Of a stretch of 16,682 nt of DNA, positions 8,052-15,859 are shown one piece after another. The position numbers and the translations under genes are program-made. Origin of the DNA: Betaproteobacteria bacterium. Its GTDB lineage: Bacteria; Pseudomonadota; Gammaproteobacteria; Burkholderiales; Burkholderiaceae_C. Every line of letters begins with the position of its first letter. Position 1 is the first letter of the stretch. The notes beneath the pieces were generated by a model, which was given only the letters and a program-made list of their open reading frames with translations, searched no databases and was not told where the DNA came from. The stretch spans positions 1 to 16,682 of the forward strand of contig RFSP01000013.1 of the NCBI GenBank assembly GCA_009923895.1, read 5' to 3'.

Positions 8052-10358
8052 TCATGCCTGCAAAGGAGATGGAGAGTCTTTCACCCACCACAGTTTGACG
8101 GCCTCGGTGGCGGCAATGTAGGCCACCAAGATGGCCATCACGCTGCCCATGACCGGCCACGGCAGGGGCTGAAGGCCCAGCCAAGCGGCAAGAGCCCCTG
8201 CCTCGGGCAACAAGACCACCCCGATGGCCACGCAAACAGTGGCCACCCCCAACAAACGCGACGGAGAACTCTTCCAGACCGGCTTGCGAGTGCGCAACAC
8301 CAAGACCACCGCCAGCTCTGTCAAAACCGACACCACAAACCAAGCGCTGTGAAAGAGCGTGGCTCCCGCACCAAACACACGCACCAACAAATAAAAGGTC
8401 AACACATCGAACACCGAACTCAGCAGCCCAAAGAGCACCATGAAACGGCGCACCCGGCGCACATTCCAACGTTGGGCCGCGGACAGCACGTGGTCGTCGA
8501 CGCGGTCAGAGCTGATGGCCATCGAAGGCAGATCCGATAAAAAGTTGTTCAGCAGGATCTGGGTGGCCGTCAAGGGCAAAAATGGCAGCAAGGGCGTGGC
8601 CAAAGCCATGCTGACCATGTTGCCGAAGTTGGCGCTGGTGGTGATTTGGATGTACTTCAAGGTGTTGGCAAAAGTGCGTCGTCCGTCCTCGACGCCACGC
8701 CGCAACACCTGCAAATCCGGCCTCAAGAGCACCACGTCGGCAGACTCCCGCGCAATATCCACTGCACCCTCCACCGACAAACCCACATCGGCCGCGTGCA
8801 AGGCTGGTGCATCATTGATGCCATCGCCCAAGTACCCTACCGCGTGTCCCGTCCGCTGCAAGGCCCGCACAATGCGCTCCTTTTGGCTGGGGTCCACCTC
8901 CACGAACAGGGCCGTGGTTTCTACCCGGTGCCACAAAGTCTCTTCTGGCATTTGCGACAGTTGCTCGCCAGTGAGGATGGATTGCGCATCCAGCCCCACG
9001 GCCAAGGCCACGTGAGCGGCCACGTGGCGGTTGTCCCCTGTGACCATCTTGACCTGAATGCCACGCTCGGCCAACAGCGCCAAGGCATGGGCCGCATCGG
9101 GCTTGGCGGGATCGCTGAAGCACAACAGGGACCACCCTGCGGTGTGCCACTGTCGGGTCTGGCCCTCGCTCACCAAGGCAGCATCCAACGGATTTTCAAT
9201 GCCAGTCTCAAACGCTGCATTGAGGTACCCCAGGCGAAGCACCTGCTCGCAAGGCTGGCCCAATGCATCCAAGGCCTGCTCCACCGTCATGACCCCGGTG
9301 GTCAAAGTGCCTGTTTTGTCGGTGCACAAGACATCCATGCCCCCGAGATCCTCTATGGCCTCCAGTCGCTTGACCCATACGCCCAAGCTGGCGAGGTCTC
9401 TTGCCCCCCGGGCCAATGACACGCTCACGATGACCGGAAGCAGTTCAGGTGACAACCCCACCGCCAAGGCCATGGCAAAGAGCAAGGAGTCCATGGCGGG
9501 TCGGCCCTGCCATTGATTGGCCACCAACACCAAGACCACCACCACCAGCATCACGCGCATCAACATCTCGCCAAAGTGGCGCACCCCACGGGAAAAGTCA
9601 GACTCGGCCACGGTGGACGTCAGTCGGAGGGCCAGATCGGCCATGACCGTGGTGGCGCCTGTGTTCATCACCAGCACACGGGCCGTGCCACTGCGCACGG
9701 AGCTGCCTTGAAAAACCGCGTTGGTGCGCTCGTTCAGCGCCGCGCGATCGGGCACAGTGCCGGGGCGCTTTTCCACAGGGAACGATTCGCCAGTGAGACT
9801 GGACTCGGCCACCAGGAAATCTCGGGCTTCCAAAAGAGCGCCATCGGCGGGGATGAGATTGCCCGCGCTGAGGTCAATGACATCGCCAGGGACCAAAGCC
9901 TGCACCGGCATGGACTGCAATTGCCCGTCGCGCAGCACACGGCAGGTCAGGGCCAGACGCTCCCGCAGGGCCGCCACGGCGCGCGATGCCCGCCACTCTT
10001 GCGCAACGCCCAAGCCCGCGCTGATGAGGATGATGGCCAGGATGGTGAGCGCATCCATCCACTCGCCCACGAACAACGAGATGGCGCCACCCACCACCAG
10101 AATCAAAACCAGGGGACTCGACAGCTGCTTGGCCATCAGCCGCCCGAGCGTCGTGTCGGAAACGGCCACCCAGGCATTGGGGCCCACTTGGGACAAGCGA
10201 GTTGCGGCTTGCGACGCGCTCAAGCCTTGGGCCACCCCCAGCGGTGAGACCGCCACGCCCTGCTGCGCCAGCAATTGGGCAGGCTCTTGGGACCACCACG
10301 CCGTTGGGCTCACAGGGAGGATAGGCAAGGTAGGCAGGGCATTCATGACCCTGCTCAT
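8052..10358 (-). CDS. MgtA-like P-type ATPase (P3B) lacking most of the nucleotide-binding domain
   Basis: A 768-residue homologue of magnesium-transporting P-type ATPases, an inner-membrane family that imports Mg2+ and is usually about 860-900 residues. Present: the actuator loop TGES (189-192), the M4 motif GLSPELLPVIV (301-311), phosphorylation site DKTGTLT with Asp347, TGDN (440-443), hinge GDGINDAP (511-518), ANFGNM (576-581), and membrane segments near 82-98, 104-118, 268-280, 291-316, 580-610, 640-660, 670-690, 702-718 and 735-751. Missing: between NPLDAALV (389-396) and LLCFSDPAKPDA (411-422) there are about 14 residues, whereas family members have about 115. The DF-RRR and KGA nucleotide-binding motifs are therefore gone and ATP use is doubtful. 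Two starts are possible: ATG 10358 (AGGGC about 10 bases upstream) or ATG 10346 (CAGGG just before it). It sits between the exonuclease (35-base gap) and the ligase (7-base gap), separating two genes that normally touch. It could be a decayed pump or an unusual domain-minimal variant. Confidence 0.85.
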   Translation of the reverse strand: MSRVMNALPTLPILPVSPTAWWSQEPAQLLAQQGVAVSPLGVAQGLSASQAATRLSQVGPNAWVAVSDTTLGRLMAKQLSSPLVLILVVGGAISLFVGEWMDALTILAIILISAGLGVAQEWRASRAVAALRERLALTCRVLRDGQLQSMPVQALVPGDVIDLSAGNLIPADGALLEARDFLVAESSLTGESFPVEKRPGTVPDRAALNERTNAVFQGSSVRSGTARVLVMNTGATTVMADLALRLTSTVAESDFSRGVRHFGEMLMRVMLVVVVLVLVANQWQGRPAMDSLLFAMALAVGLSPELLPVIVSVSLARGARDLASLGVWVKRLEAIEDLGGMDVLCTDKTGTLTTGVMTVEQALDALGQPCEQVLRLGYLNAAFETGIENPLDAALVSEGQTRQWHTAGWSLLCFSDPAKPDAAHALALLAERGIQVKMVTGDNRHVAAHVALAVGLDAQSILTGEQLSQMPEETLWHRVETTALFVEVDPSQKERIVRALQRTGHAVGYLGDGINDAPALHAADVGLSVEGAVDIARESADVVLLRPDLQVLRRGVEDGRRTFANTLKYIQITTSANFGNMVSMALATPLLPFLPLTATQILLNNFLSDLPSMAISSDRVDDHVLSAAQRWNVRRVRRFMVLFGLLSSVFDVLTFYLLVRVFGAGATLFHSAWFVVSVLTELAVVLVLRTRKPVWKSSPSRLLGVATVCVAIGVVLLPEAGALAAWLGLQPLPWPVMGSVMAILVAYIAATEAVKLWWVKDSPSPLQA
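9135..9176 (-). other. Inferred site of an in-frame deletion of the MgtA-like N domain
   Basis: These bases encode residues about 395-408, where homology to the start of the N domain (GIENPLDAALV) passes directly to the end of it (GWSLLCFSDP). In relatives about 100 residues containing the nucleotide-binding motifs lie between. The reading frame is kept and the other frames here do not hold the missing part. Confidence 0.7.
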
Positions 10359-10393
10359 TGTTCAAGCCCTGGCCGCTGCGTCCTTGATCGGGA

Positions 10394-11440
10394 TCAAGCG
10401 GCGGACTCGCCGTTCATGTCCTCACCGTCTCCAAACAAGGTTTTCAAGGAGTCCGCCTGCAGACCCTGTTGCTGCAACCACTTCACCATGACCGACTCGT
10501 ATCCGTGCGTGACCAAGACACGCTCGGCCTGGGTGGCCGCAATGGCGCGATGCAGGCCTGGCCAGTCGGCGTGGTCGCTCAAAACAAAGCCACGGTCCAG
10601 ACCTTGACGGCGCCTGGCGCCTCGCAATTGCATCCACCCACTGGCAAAGGCATCGCTGTAGTCGCCCAACAAGCGGTGCAGTGATTGCGTCTGAGCCGAA
10701 GGGGGCATGAGAATCAGCGCCCTCTCACGCACCTGGGGGTCTTGCAGCGCCGACCACGACAGGGTGGCCGGCAAGGCCACGCCGGCTTCACGGTAGGCCT
10801 CGTTCAAAGGCTCGATGGAGGGATGCACCACCACAGGCCCCTCGGTGGCCTCCAATCCACCGAGCACACGCTGGGCCTTGCCCAGGCTGTAGGCCAGCAG
10901 CACGCTGCTGCGTCCTGTCTGGGCATTGCGCTGCCACCACCACTGGATCTCCTGCAACACCTCGTGGTGGGGTCGCCATCGGTAAACAGGCATTCCAAAC
11001 GTGCTTTCGGTGATAAAGCATTCGCAGCGAACCGGCTCAAAGGGCACGCAGGTGGGAGGTCGACCCGAGGGGCTGCTGCCTGGGTCGGCTGCGGACAAAA
11101 AGTAGTCGCCCGAGACCACCCACACCCGCCCCCGATGAGACACGCGCACCTGGGACGATCCCAAGACGTGGCCGGCCGGATGCAGGCTGATCTCCACTTC
11201 CCCCATGCGGACCCGCTCGCCATAGTCCATCGCCTGAACGTTCACATCGCCCAAGCGCGCCTTGAGGAGCCCCACGCTGTGTCGATGGGCCAAGTAGTGA
11301 TCATGTCCACGACGTGCATGATCGGCATGCGCATGGGTGATCACTGCACGAGACACCGGGCGCCAGGGATCGATGTAGAAGTCACCTCTCGGGCAATAGA
11401 GCCCCTGAGGCCTCAATACCACCAGGTCCTCCATGCGCAT
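10394..11440 (-). CDS. Ligase-associated DNA exonuclease (metallo-beta-lactamase/beta-CASP-like)
   Basis: A 348-residue metallo-beta-lactamase-fold nuclease of the 'ligase-associated DNA exonuclease' family, predicted to process DNA ends before sealing by the partner ATP-dependent ligase. It has the metal-binding HAHADH motif at 36-41, AGHVLGSSQV near 89-98 (His91), SGDY near 110-113, FITESTFG near 142-149, FVLSDHADWPGLH near 285-297, and VTHGYES near 310-316. The start chosen is the ATG at 11440, which overlaps the clsB stop as TGATG and points to translational coupling; a second ATG at 11434 (MEDLVVLRP) is an alternative. A longer in-frame extension to 11515 exists but lies within clsB. A Gly/Ser/Pro-rich stretch (about 118-130) sits between SGDY and the PFEPVRC block and may be an insertion loop. 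It is followed by the MgtA-like gene, then the ligase. All catalytic residues appear intact. The exact activity is inferred from the family. Confidence 0.88.
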   Translation of the reverse strand: MRMEDLVVLRPQGLYCPRGDFYIDPWRPVSRAVITHAHADHARRGHDHYLAHRHSVGLLKARLGDVNVQAMDYGERVRMGEVEISLHPAGHVLGSSQVRVSHRGRVWVVSGDYFLSAADPGSSPSGRPPTCVPFEPVRCECFITESTFGMPVYRWRPHHEVLQEIQWWWQRNAQTGRSSVLLAYSLGKAQRVLGGLEATEGPVVVHPSIEPLNEAYREAGVALPATLSWSALQDPQVRERALILMPPSAQTQSLHRLLGDYSDAFASGWMQLRGARRRQGLDRGFVLSDHADWPGLHRAIAATQAERVLVTHGYESVMVKWLQQQGLQADSLKTLFGDGEDMNGESAA

Positions 11441-12672
11441 CAATAACGTCCCGTGATGCCTGCAATTCGCAAGTAGGTGTTGGCCACCCAGGCCACCAAA
11501 CTTCGAGAGAACCAACCGCGCAGCCCCGGTCTCAAGGCCGGCGCGGTGATCTCATTGGACTCGCCAAACGCCTGGTCCAATCGAGATTTGAGCTCTGCAA
11601 CAAACTTGTCGTCATGAATCACCACATTGGCTTCCAGATTCAAGAGCAATGACAGCGGGTCGATGTTGGAGCTGCCCACAGTGGCCCAATCTTCATCCAC
11701 CACAGCCACTTTGGCATGCAAGAAAGCTGGCGAGTACTCATAGACCTTCACACCCCAAGCCAACAACTCGTCATAAAGCACCCGGGCCGCCAGCGCTGCA
11801 AATCGGTAATCGATCTTGCCTTGCATGAGCAGCCTCACCTTCACGCCTCGCGCCGCCGCGCGCCGCAGTGACCGACGAAAGGCCCGCCCCGGATAAAAAT
11901 AGGGGCAGGCAATGTCCACTTGATGGCGGGCACGGCCGATGGCCTCGATGTAAATGCGCTCAATCGCTCGGCGTTGGCGGAAGTTGTCACGCACGGCCAG
12001 CGCTGCCCTCACCGCGGGAAGACTCTGGGGGTCTAGAGACAAGCTGCGCCTGGGCACCCCACTGCGCAAATCGCGCAACAGCTGCAGGGTCTTGGTCAAG
12101 GGCTCGGTGCTGCGGGCCAGCAAGGCCAACTCCTCCCGCCAGCCACGCCCCAAGTTTGCGCGCGTCCACAGCGCCTGCGCCACTTGCTCCACATCGGCCA
12201 CCACCGGGCCTTGCAGCTGAACGGCAAAGTCCAGTCGCGGTCGCTCGCTCCAGCCGTGATGCGGGTCATACCGGTCATCGATGATGTTGATCCCGCCCAC
12301 GAAGGCGGTGGTGCCATCCACGGTACACAACTTTTGGTGCATGCGACGCAGTTGCCCCGGCTGCAACCAGGCCCACCAACGGTCCAAAGGTCGAAACACC
12401 TCCAAGCGCACCGCGGAACTCTTCCACCACTCTCTCAGGGCGGGAAGCGTGGTGTTGCTCCCAAAGCCATCGACAAGCACGTGGACCTTCACACCTCGGG
12501 ACGCCGCCAGGGACAACGCCTGGGCAACTTCCCAACTGGCCGCGTCGTCGTTGAAGATGTAGGTCGCCATCCACACGTCCGTCTGGGCCTGGCCGATGGC
12601 GCGGCACATGGCCTCAAAGAGCTCATCGCCTCCGCTGAGCAGTTGCACCCGATGATGGCCCTTGTACTGCAT
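11440..12672 (-). CDS. clsB: Cardiolipin synthase ClsB-type (phospholipase D superfamily)
   Basis: A 410-residue phospholipase D superfamily protein with two HKD motifs: HQKLCTVDGTTAFVGGINI (His112, Lys114, Asp119) and HAKVAVVDEDWATVGSSNID (His319, Lys321, Asp326). There is no long N-terminal membrane anchor, and the length matches ClsB (about 410) rather than ClsA (about 480, with two N-terminal membrane helices). Such enzymes make cardiolipin from two phosphatidylglycerol molecules at the inner membrane, or transfer other phosphatidyl groups. The GGW/FSRSLVAWVANTYLRIAGIT tail (386-407) is an amphipathic, probably membrane-associating segment. The ATG at 12672 is 15 bases after the EEP-family stop, and its own stop overlaps the exonuclease start. 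EEP protein and ClsB are regular neighbours in many proteobacteria, including the ybhP-clsB pair of E. coli. Both active sites are complete, so it is likely functional. Confidence 0.9.
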   Translation of the reverse strand: MQYKGHHRVQLLSGGDELFEAMCRAIGQAQTDVWMATYIFNDDAASWEVAQALSLAASRGVKVHVLVDGFGSNTTLPALREWWKSSAVRLEVFRPLDRWWAWLQPGQLRRMHQKLCTVDGTTAFVGGINIIDDRYDPHHGWSERPRLDFAVQLQGPVVADVEQVAQALWTRANLGRGWREELALLARSTEPLTKTLQLLRDLRSGVPRRSLSLDPQSLPAVRAALAVRDNFRQRRAIERIYIEAIGRARHQVDIACPYFYPGRAFRRSLRRAAARGVKVRLLMQGKIDYRFAALAARVLYDELLAWGVKVYEYSPAFLHAKVAVVDEDWATVGSSNIDPLSLLLNLEANVVIHDDKFVAELKSRLDQAFGESNEITAPALRPGLRGWFSRSLVAWVANTYLRIAGITGRY

Positions 12673-12687
12673 GGGATGCGCCTTGCG

Positions 12688-13482
12688 TCAAGCCAGTTCC
12701 AGCTCCACCACCAAAGGCAAGTGGTCCGACATCCGTGCCCATGAGAGGCCCCGAGGTACCGATGTGACGTGGCATGTCCACCCGCGGGTGTACACCCGGT
12801 CGAGCGCGAACAAGGGAGCCAGGGCTGGAAAAGTGACCGCTGCAGGGGCAGGCGCAGGCCCAACGGGTCGTGCACGGTCCAGGCCAATGCCGCGCATGGG
12901 CTCGTCCAATCGTTCTCCCCAGTCGTTGAAGTCGCCGACCACCATCAGCGGTTCATCCCCGGGCACCTCGGCGTGCAGATAGTGGGCCAGCCGCTGCACC
13001 TGACGCACCCGGCTGGCATGCACCAAGCCAAAATGCGCCACCACCACATGGACTTGGCGCTTCTGCCATACCACCGGCACGTGCAAAAGGCCCCGTTGCT
13101 CAAAACGGTGGTCGCTCACGTCATGATGCGCGATGGCCCCCAACGGCCAACGAGACAGCACGGCGTTTCCATGCTCGCCATGTCGCGTGATGGCATTGGT
13201 CCGGTACGCCACGTCATACCCTTGGGGTGCCAGATATTCGGCCTGCCCTTCTTCGGGCCAATGTTGCCCCGCAGAAGCAAAGTGCCGGGCTTGTCGGTGG
13301 TGAAACAAACGCACTTCTTGCAGGCAAACCACGTCTGCGTCCAATGACTCAATGCCTTCTTTGAGGTTGTGAATCTCCAATCGCTTGCGTGGACCCACCC
13401 CACGAACACCTTTGTGGATGTTGTAAGAGGCCACCCGCAACCGCCTTGGCGAGTTCGCCAGTCGGTGGGCTTTGAGCGTCAT
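12688..13482 (-). CDS. Endonuclease/exonuclease/phosphatase-family protein (YbhP-like)
   Basis: A 264-residue member of the DNase I-like endonuclease/exonuclease/phosphatase superfamily. Key residues seen: SYNIHKG near 19-25 (Asn21), CLQEVR near 53-58 (Glu56), HFGLVH near 150-155, GDFNDW at 183-188 (Asp184, Asn186) and the terminal SDHLPLVVEL with Asp253/His254. All are metal or catalytic positions in this fold. The target could be a phosphodiester or phosphoester in nucleic acid or lipid. The constant pairing with clsB suggests a lipid or inositol-phosphatase-like role, but that is inference. The ATG overlaps the Nudix-gene stop as ATGA and has GAGAG about 8 bases upstream, so translation is probably coupled. 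It stops 15 bases before clsB. No signal peptide was seen. Confidence 0.88.
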   Translation of the reverse strand: MTLKAHRLANSPRRLRVASYNIHKGVRGVGPRKRLEIHNLKEGIESLDADVVCLQEVRLFHHRQARHFASAGQHWPEEGQAEYLAPQGYDVAYRTNAITRHGEHGNAVLSRWPLGAIAHHDVSDHRFEQRGLLHVPVVWQKRQVHVVVAHFGLVHASRVRQVQRLAHYLHAEVPGDEPLMVVGDFNDWGERLDEPMRGIGLDRARPVGPAPAPAAVTFPALAPLFALDRVYTRGWTCHVTSVPRGLSWARMSDHLPLVVELELA

Positions 13483-13946
13483 GGCGAACTCTCAACGAAG
13501 CGCGGCATCTGCAATATGGCTTCTGCGTTGCTCGGAGAAAAGCAACGGTCGGCGGCTTCGCGCCAGGGCAGCCACTGATACTGCAAATGCTCCCGCGGGC
13601 TCAAGCGCACCGGGGTGCCCTCAGGCACTTGAAGACTGAACACATGCTCGGTGTTGTGAGTCACCCCCGGCGCATAGCGGTGACGCCAGACCGGGTAAAT
13701 CTCATACACGTTTTGAAGCCCCCAATCGCGCAGCGCCGAATGGGGGACGTCCACCGTGCCCACCTGGATGCCAGTCTCTTCAGCCACCTCGCGTGCAGCC
13801 GTCTCTTCCAGAGGTTCATCGCGCCGGTCTTTGGATCCGGTCACGCTTTGCCAATACCCTGGCTTGTCAGCCCGTTCGATCAACAGCACGTCCCACGCGG
13901 TGGTGTGCACCACCACGAGCACGGACTCGGGGATCTTGAAGGCCAT
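13479..13946 (-). CDS. nudB: Nudix hydrolase, dihydroneopterin triphosphate diphosphatase type
   Basis: A 155-residue Nudix protein. The segment PESVLVVVHTTAWDVLLIERADKPGYWQSVTGS (6-38) matches the NudB pattern, ending in the WQSVTGS substrate strand. The Nudix helix is E44...REVAEETGI (52-60), with the glutamates at 53, 56 and 57 in place to bind Mg2+. The first Gly of the box (37) is one residue further from E44 than in the canonical GX5E form. NudB removes pyrophosphate from dihydroneopterin triphosphate in folate synthesis, in the cytosol. It lies 18 bases after aspS and overlaps the next gene by 4 bases. aspS followed by nudB is a common proteobacterial order, which supports the name. 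The ATG at 13946 is the natural start (MAFKIPESV). Substrate is inferred from sequence and context. Confidence 0.88.
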   Translation of the reverse strand: MAFKIPESVLVVVHTTAWDVLLIERADKPGYWQSVTGSKDRRDEPLEETAAREVAEETGIQVGTVDVPHSALRDWGLQNVYEIYPVWRHRYAPGVTHNTEHVFSLQVPEGTPVRLSPREHLQYQWLPWREAADRCFSPSNAEAILQMPRFVESSP

Positions 13947-13964
13947 TGGTCAGCCAAGCATCCC

Positions 13965-15755
13965 TCAAGCGGACGCTTTCGGATTGCGCAAACGAATGTG
14001 CAGTTCACGCAGCTGCCCCTCGTCCACCCAACTCGGCGCCCCCGTGAGCAGGCACTGGGCCCGCTGGGTCTTGGGGAAGGCGATCACGTCGCGAATCGAG
14101 TCCGCACCCGCCATCAACGTGGCAATACGGTCCAGACCGAAGGCCAGACCGCCGTGCGGAGGCGCGCCGTACTGCAAGGCATCCAGCAAGAAGCCAAACT
14201 TGACCTTCGCCTCATCGGGCGTGATCTTCAAGGCCGAGAAGACTTTGCTTTGCACCTCGGCGCGGTGGATACGCACCGAGCCGCCGCCAATCTCCCAGCC
14301 ATTGAGCACCATGTCGTAGGCCTTGGCCACACAGGCACCGGGGTCGGTGTCCATGAGGTTTTCGTGCCCGTCCTTCGGTGCGGTGAAGGGATGGTGCACC
14401 GCCACCCATCGGTTGGACTCCTCGTCATGCTCAAACATCGGGAAGTCCACCACCCACAGCGGCGCCCAACGGTCCTCGAACAAACCTTTGGATTTGCCAA
14501 ATTCGCTGTGCCCAATCTTCACGCGCAAAGCGCCGATCGAGTCGTTGACGATCTTGGCCTTGTCGGCACCAAAGAACAGCAGGTCGCCGTTGCGAGCACC
14601 CGTTTTGGCAATGATCTGTTCGATCGCGCTGTCGTGCAAGTTCTTCACCACCGGGCTTTGCAGCCCGTCACGGCCTTTGGCGGCGTCGTTGACTTTGATC
14701 CAGGCCAAGCCTTTGGCGCCGTAGATCTTCACAAACTCGGTATAGGCATCGATCTCGCCGCGAGACATTTCGCCCCCACCAGGGACCCGCAATGCCACCA
14801 CGCGACCGCCTGGGCTGTTGGCTGGGCCCGAGAACACCTTGAAGTCCACGTCCTTCATCACGTCGGTCAATTCGGTGAACTCCAACTTCACGCGCAGGTC
14901 GGGCTTGTCAGAGCCAAACCGATGCATCGCTTCAGAGTAGGGCATCACCGGGTACACCGGGAGTTCCACGCCCATGGTGCGGCGGAACACCGAACGCACC
15001 ATGGCCTCGGTGATGGCGCGGATTTCTTCTTCGTTCAAAAAGGAAGTCTCGATATCAATCTGCGTGAACTCCGGCTGGCGATCGGCCCGCAGGTCTTCGT
15101 CGCGGAAGCACTTGGTGATTTGGTAGTAGCGGTCAAACCCGGCCACCATCAACAGCTGCTTGAACAGCTGAGGGCTTTGCGGCAACGCGAAGAACATGCC
15201 GTCGTGCACACGGCTGGGCACCAGGTAGTCGCGCGCCCCTTCGGGCGTGCTCTTGGTGAGCATGGGCGTCTCAATGTCAATGAACCCTTGCTCGTCCAAA
15301 AACTTGCGCACTTCAATGGCCACGCGGTAGCGCAGCATCAGGTTCTTCTGCATGGCCGGGCGGCGCAGGTCCAACACGCGGTGGGTCAGGCGCACGGTCT
15401 CCGACAGGTTCTCGTCGTCAAGCTGGAACGGGGGCGTCACGCTGGGGTTGAGCACCTCCAGCTCCTGGGCCAAGACTTCGATCTTGCCGCTGGTGAGGTT
15501 GGCGTTTTCGGTGCCCTGCGGGCGGGGACGCACTTTGCCCACCACTTTCAAGCAAAACTCGTTTCGCACCCCCTCAGCCGCTTTGAACATCTCGGGGCGA
15601 TCGGGATCGCACACGATCTGGACCAAGCCTTCACGGTCTCGCATGTCGATAAAAATGACCCCGCCGTGATCACGTCGGCGATGGGCCCAACCCATCAGGG
15701 TCACCGTCTGGCCCATCAGCGCTTCGCTGACCAAGCCGCAATATGTGGTTCTCAT
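13965..15755 (-). CDS. aspS: Aspartyl-tRNA synthetase, probably non-discriminating Asp/Asn type
   Basis: A 596-residue bacterial-type class IIb AspRS of full length. The N-terminal OB anticodon domain (1-110) holds GWAHRRRDHGGVIFIDMRDREG near 22-43. The catalytic core shows motif 2, FRDEDLRADRQPEFTQID, at 217-234, and motif 3, GGLAFGLDR, at 535-543; the GAD insertion domain lies between. It charges tRNA(Asp) with aspartate. Positions that separate discriminating from non-discriminating bacterial enzymes carry His30 and Gly81 here, where E. coli has Leu30 and Lys81. This pattern is associated with enzymes that also load Asp on tRNA(Asn), which then needs the GatCAB amidotransferase. The ATG at 15755 (MRTTYCG) has GGAG 8 bases upstream. 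It is preceded by a 97-base leader with a strong hairpin and followed 18 bases later by nudB. The gene appears intact. Confidence 0.96.
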   Translation of the reverse strand: MRTTYCGLVSEALMGQTVTLMGWAHRRRDHGGVIFIDMRDREGLVQIVCDPDRPEMFKAAEGVRNEFCLKVVGKVRPRPQGTENANLTSGKIEVLAQELEVLNPSVTPPFQLDDENLSETVRLTHRVLDLRRPAMQKNLMLRYRVAIEVRKFLDEQGFIDIETPMLTKSTPEGARDYLVPSRVHDGMFFALPQSPQLFKQLLMVAGFDRYYQITKCFRDEDLRADRQPEFTQIDIETSFLNEEEIRAITEAMVRSVFRRTMGVELPVYPVMPYSEAMHRFGSDKPDLRVKLEFTELTDVMKDVDFKVFSGPANSPGGRVVALRVPGGGEMSRGEIDAYTEFVKIYGAKGLAWIKVNDAAKGRDGLQSPVVKNLHDSAIEQIIAKTGARNGDLLFFGADKAKIVNDSIGALRVKIGHSEFGKSKGLFEDRWAPLWVVDFPMFEHDEESNRWVAVHHPFTAPKDGHENLMDTDPGACVAKAYDMVLNGWEIGGGSVRIHRAEVQSKVFSALKITPDEAKVKFGFLLDALQYGAPPHGGLAFGLDRIATLMAGADSIRDVIAFPKTQRAQCLLTGAPSWVDEGQLRELHIRLRNPKASA

Positions 15756-15827
15756 GGAAATGCTCCAGGCAATGAGATGGATATCTGCAGTTTCAAAGGG
15801 CAGGTGCGGGGATCTTGCGAGCCCTCC

Positions 15828-15859
15828 GGGCTGATCGCCGTGCCTGCGGCGGTCAGCCC
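15828..15859 (-). other. Strong inverted repeat (13-pair stem) at the DUF502 stop, upstream of aspS
   Basis: GGGCTGA (15828-15834) pairs with TCAGCCC (15853-15859), CGCCG (15836-15840) pairs with CGGCG (15847-15851), one T-G position sits between the arms, and the loop is 6 bases. The hairpin includes the DUF502 stop codon. No T-run follows on the minus strand, so it is not a classical terminator. A smaller hairpin, AGCCC-TCC-GGGCT (15820-15832), shares the GGGCT arm and would exclude it. Confidence 0.6.

Noticed and set aside
8440..9419. Plus-strand open frames opposite the MgtA-like gene, considered as evidence that this gene is dead
   Set aside because: They are ordinary high-GC shadows; the minus-strand frame is continuous and motif-rich.
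11440..11515. Upstream extension of the exonuclease
   Set aside because: It lies inside the clsB 3' end and shows no homology-like sequence; the TGATG start fits better.
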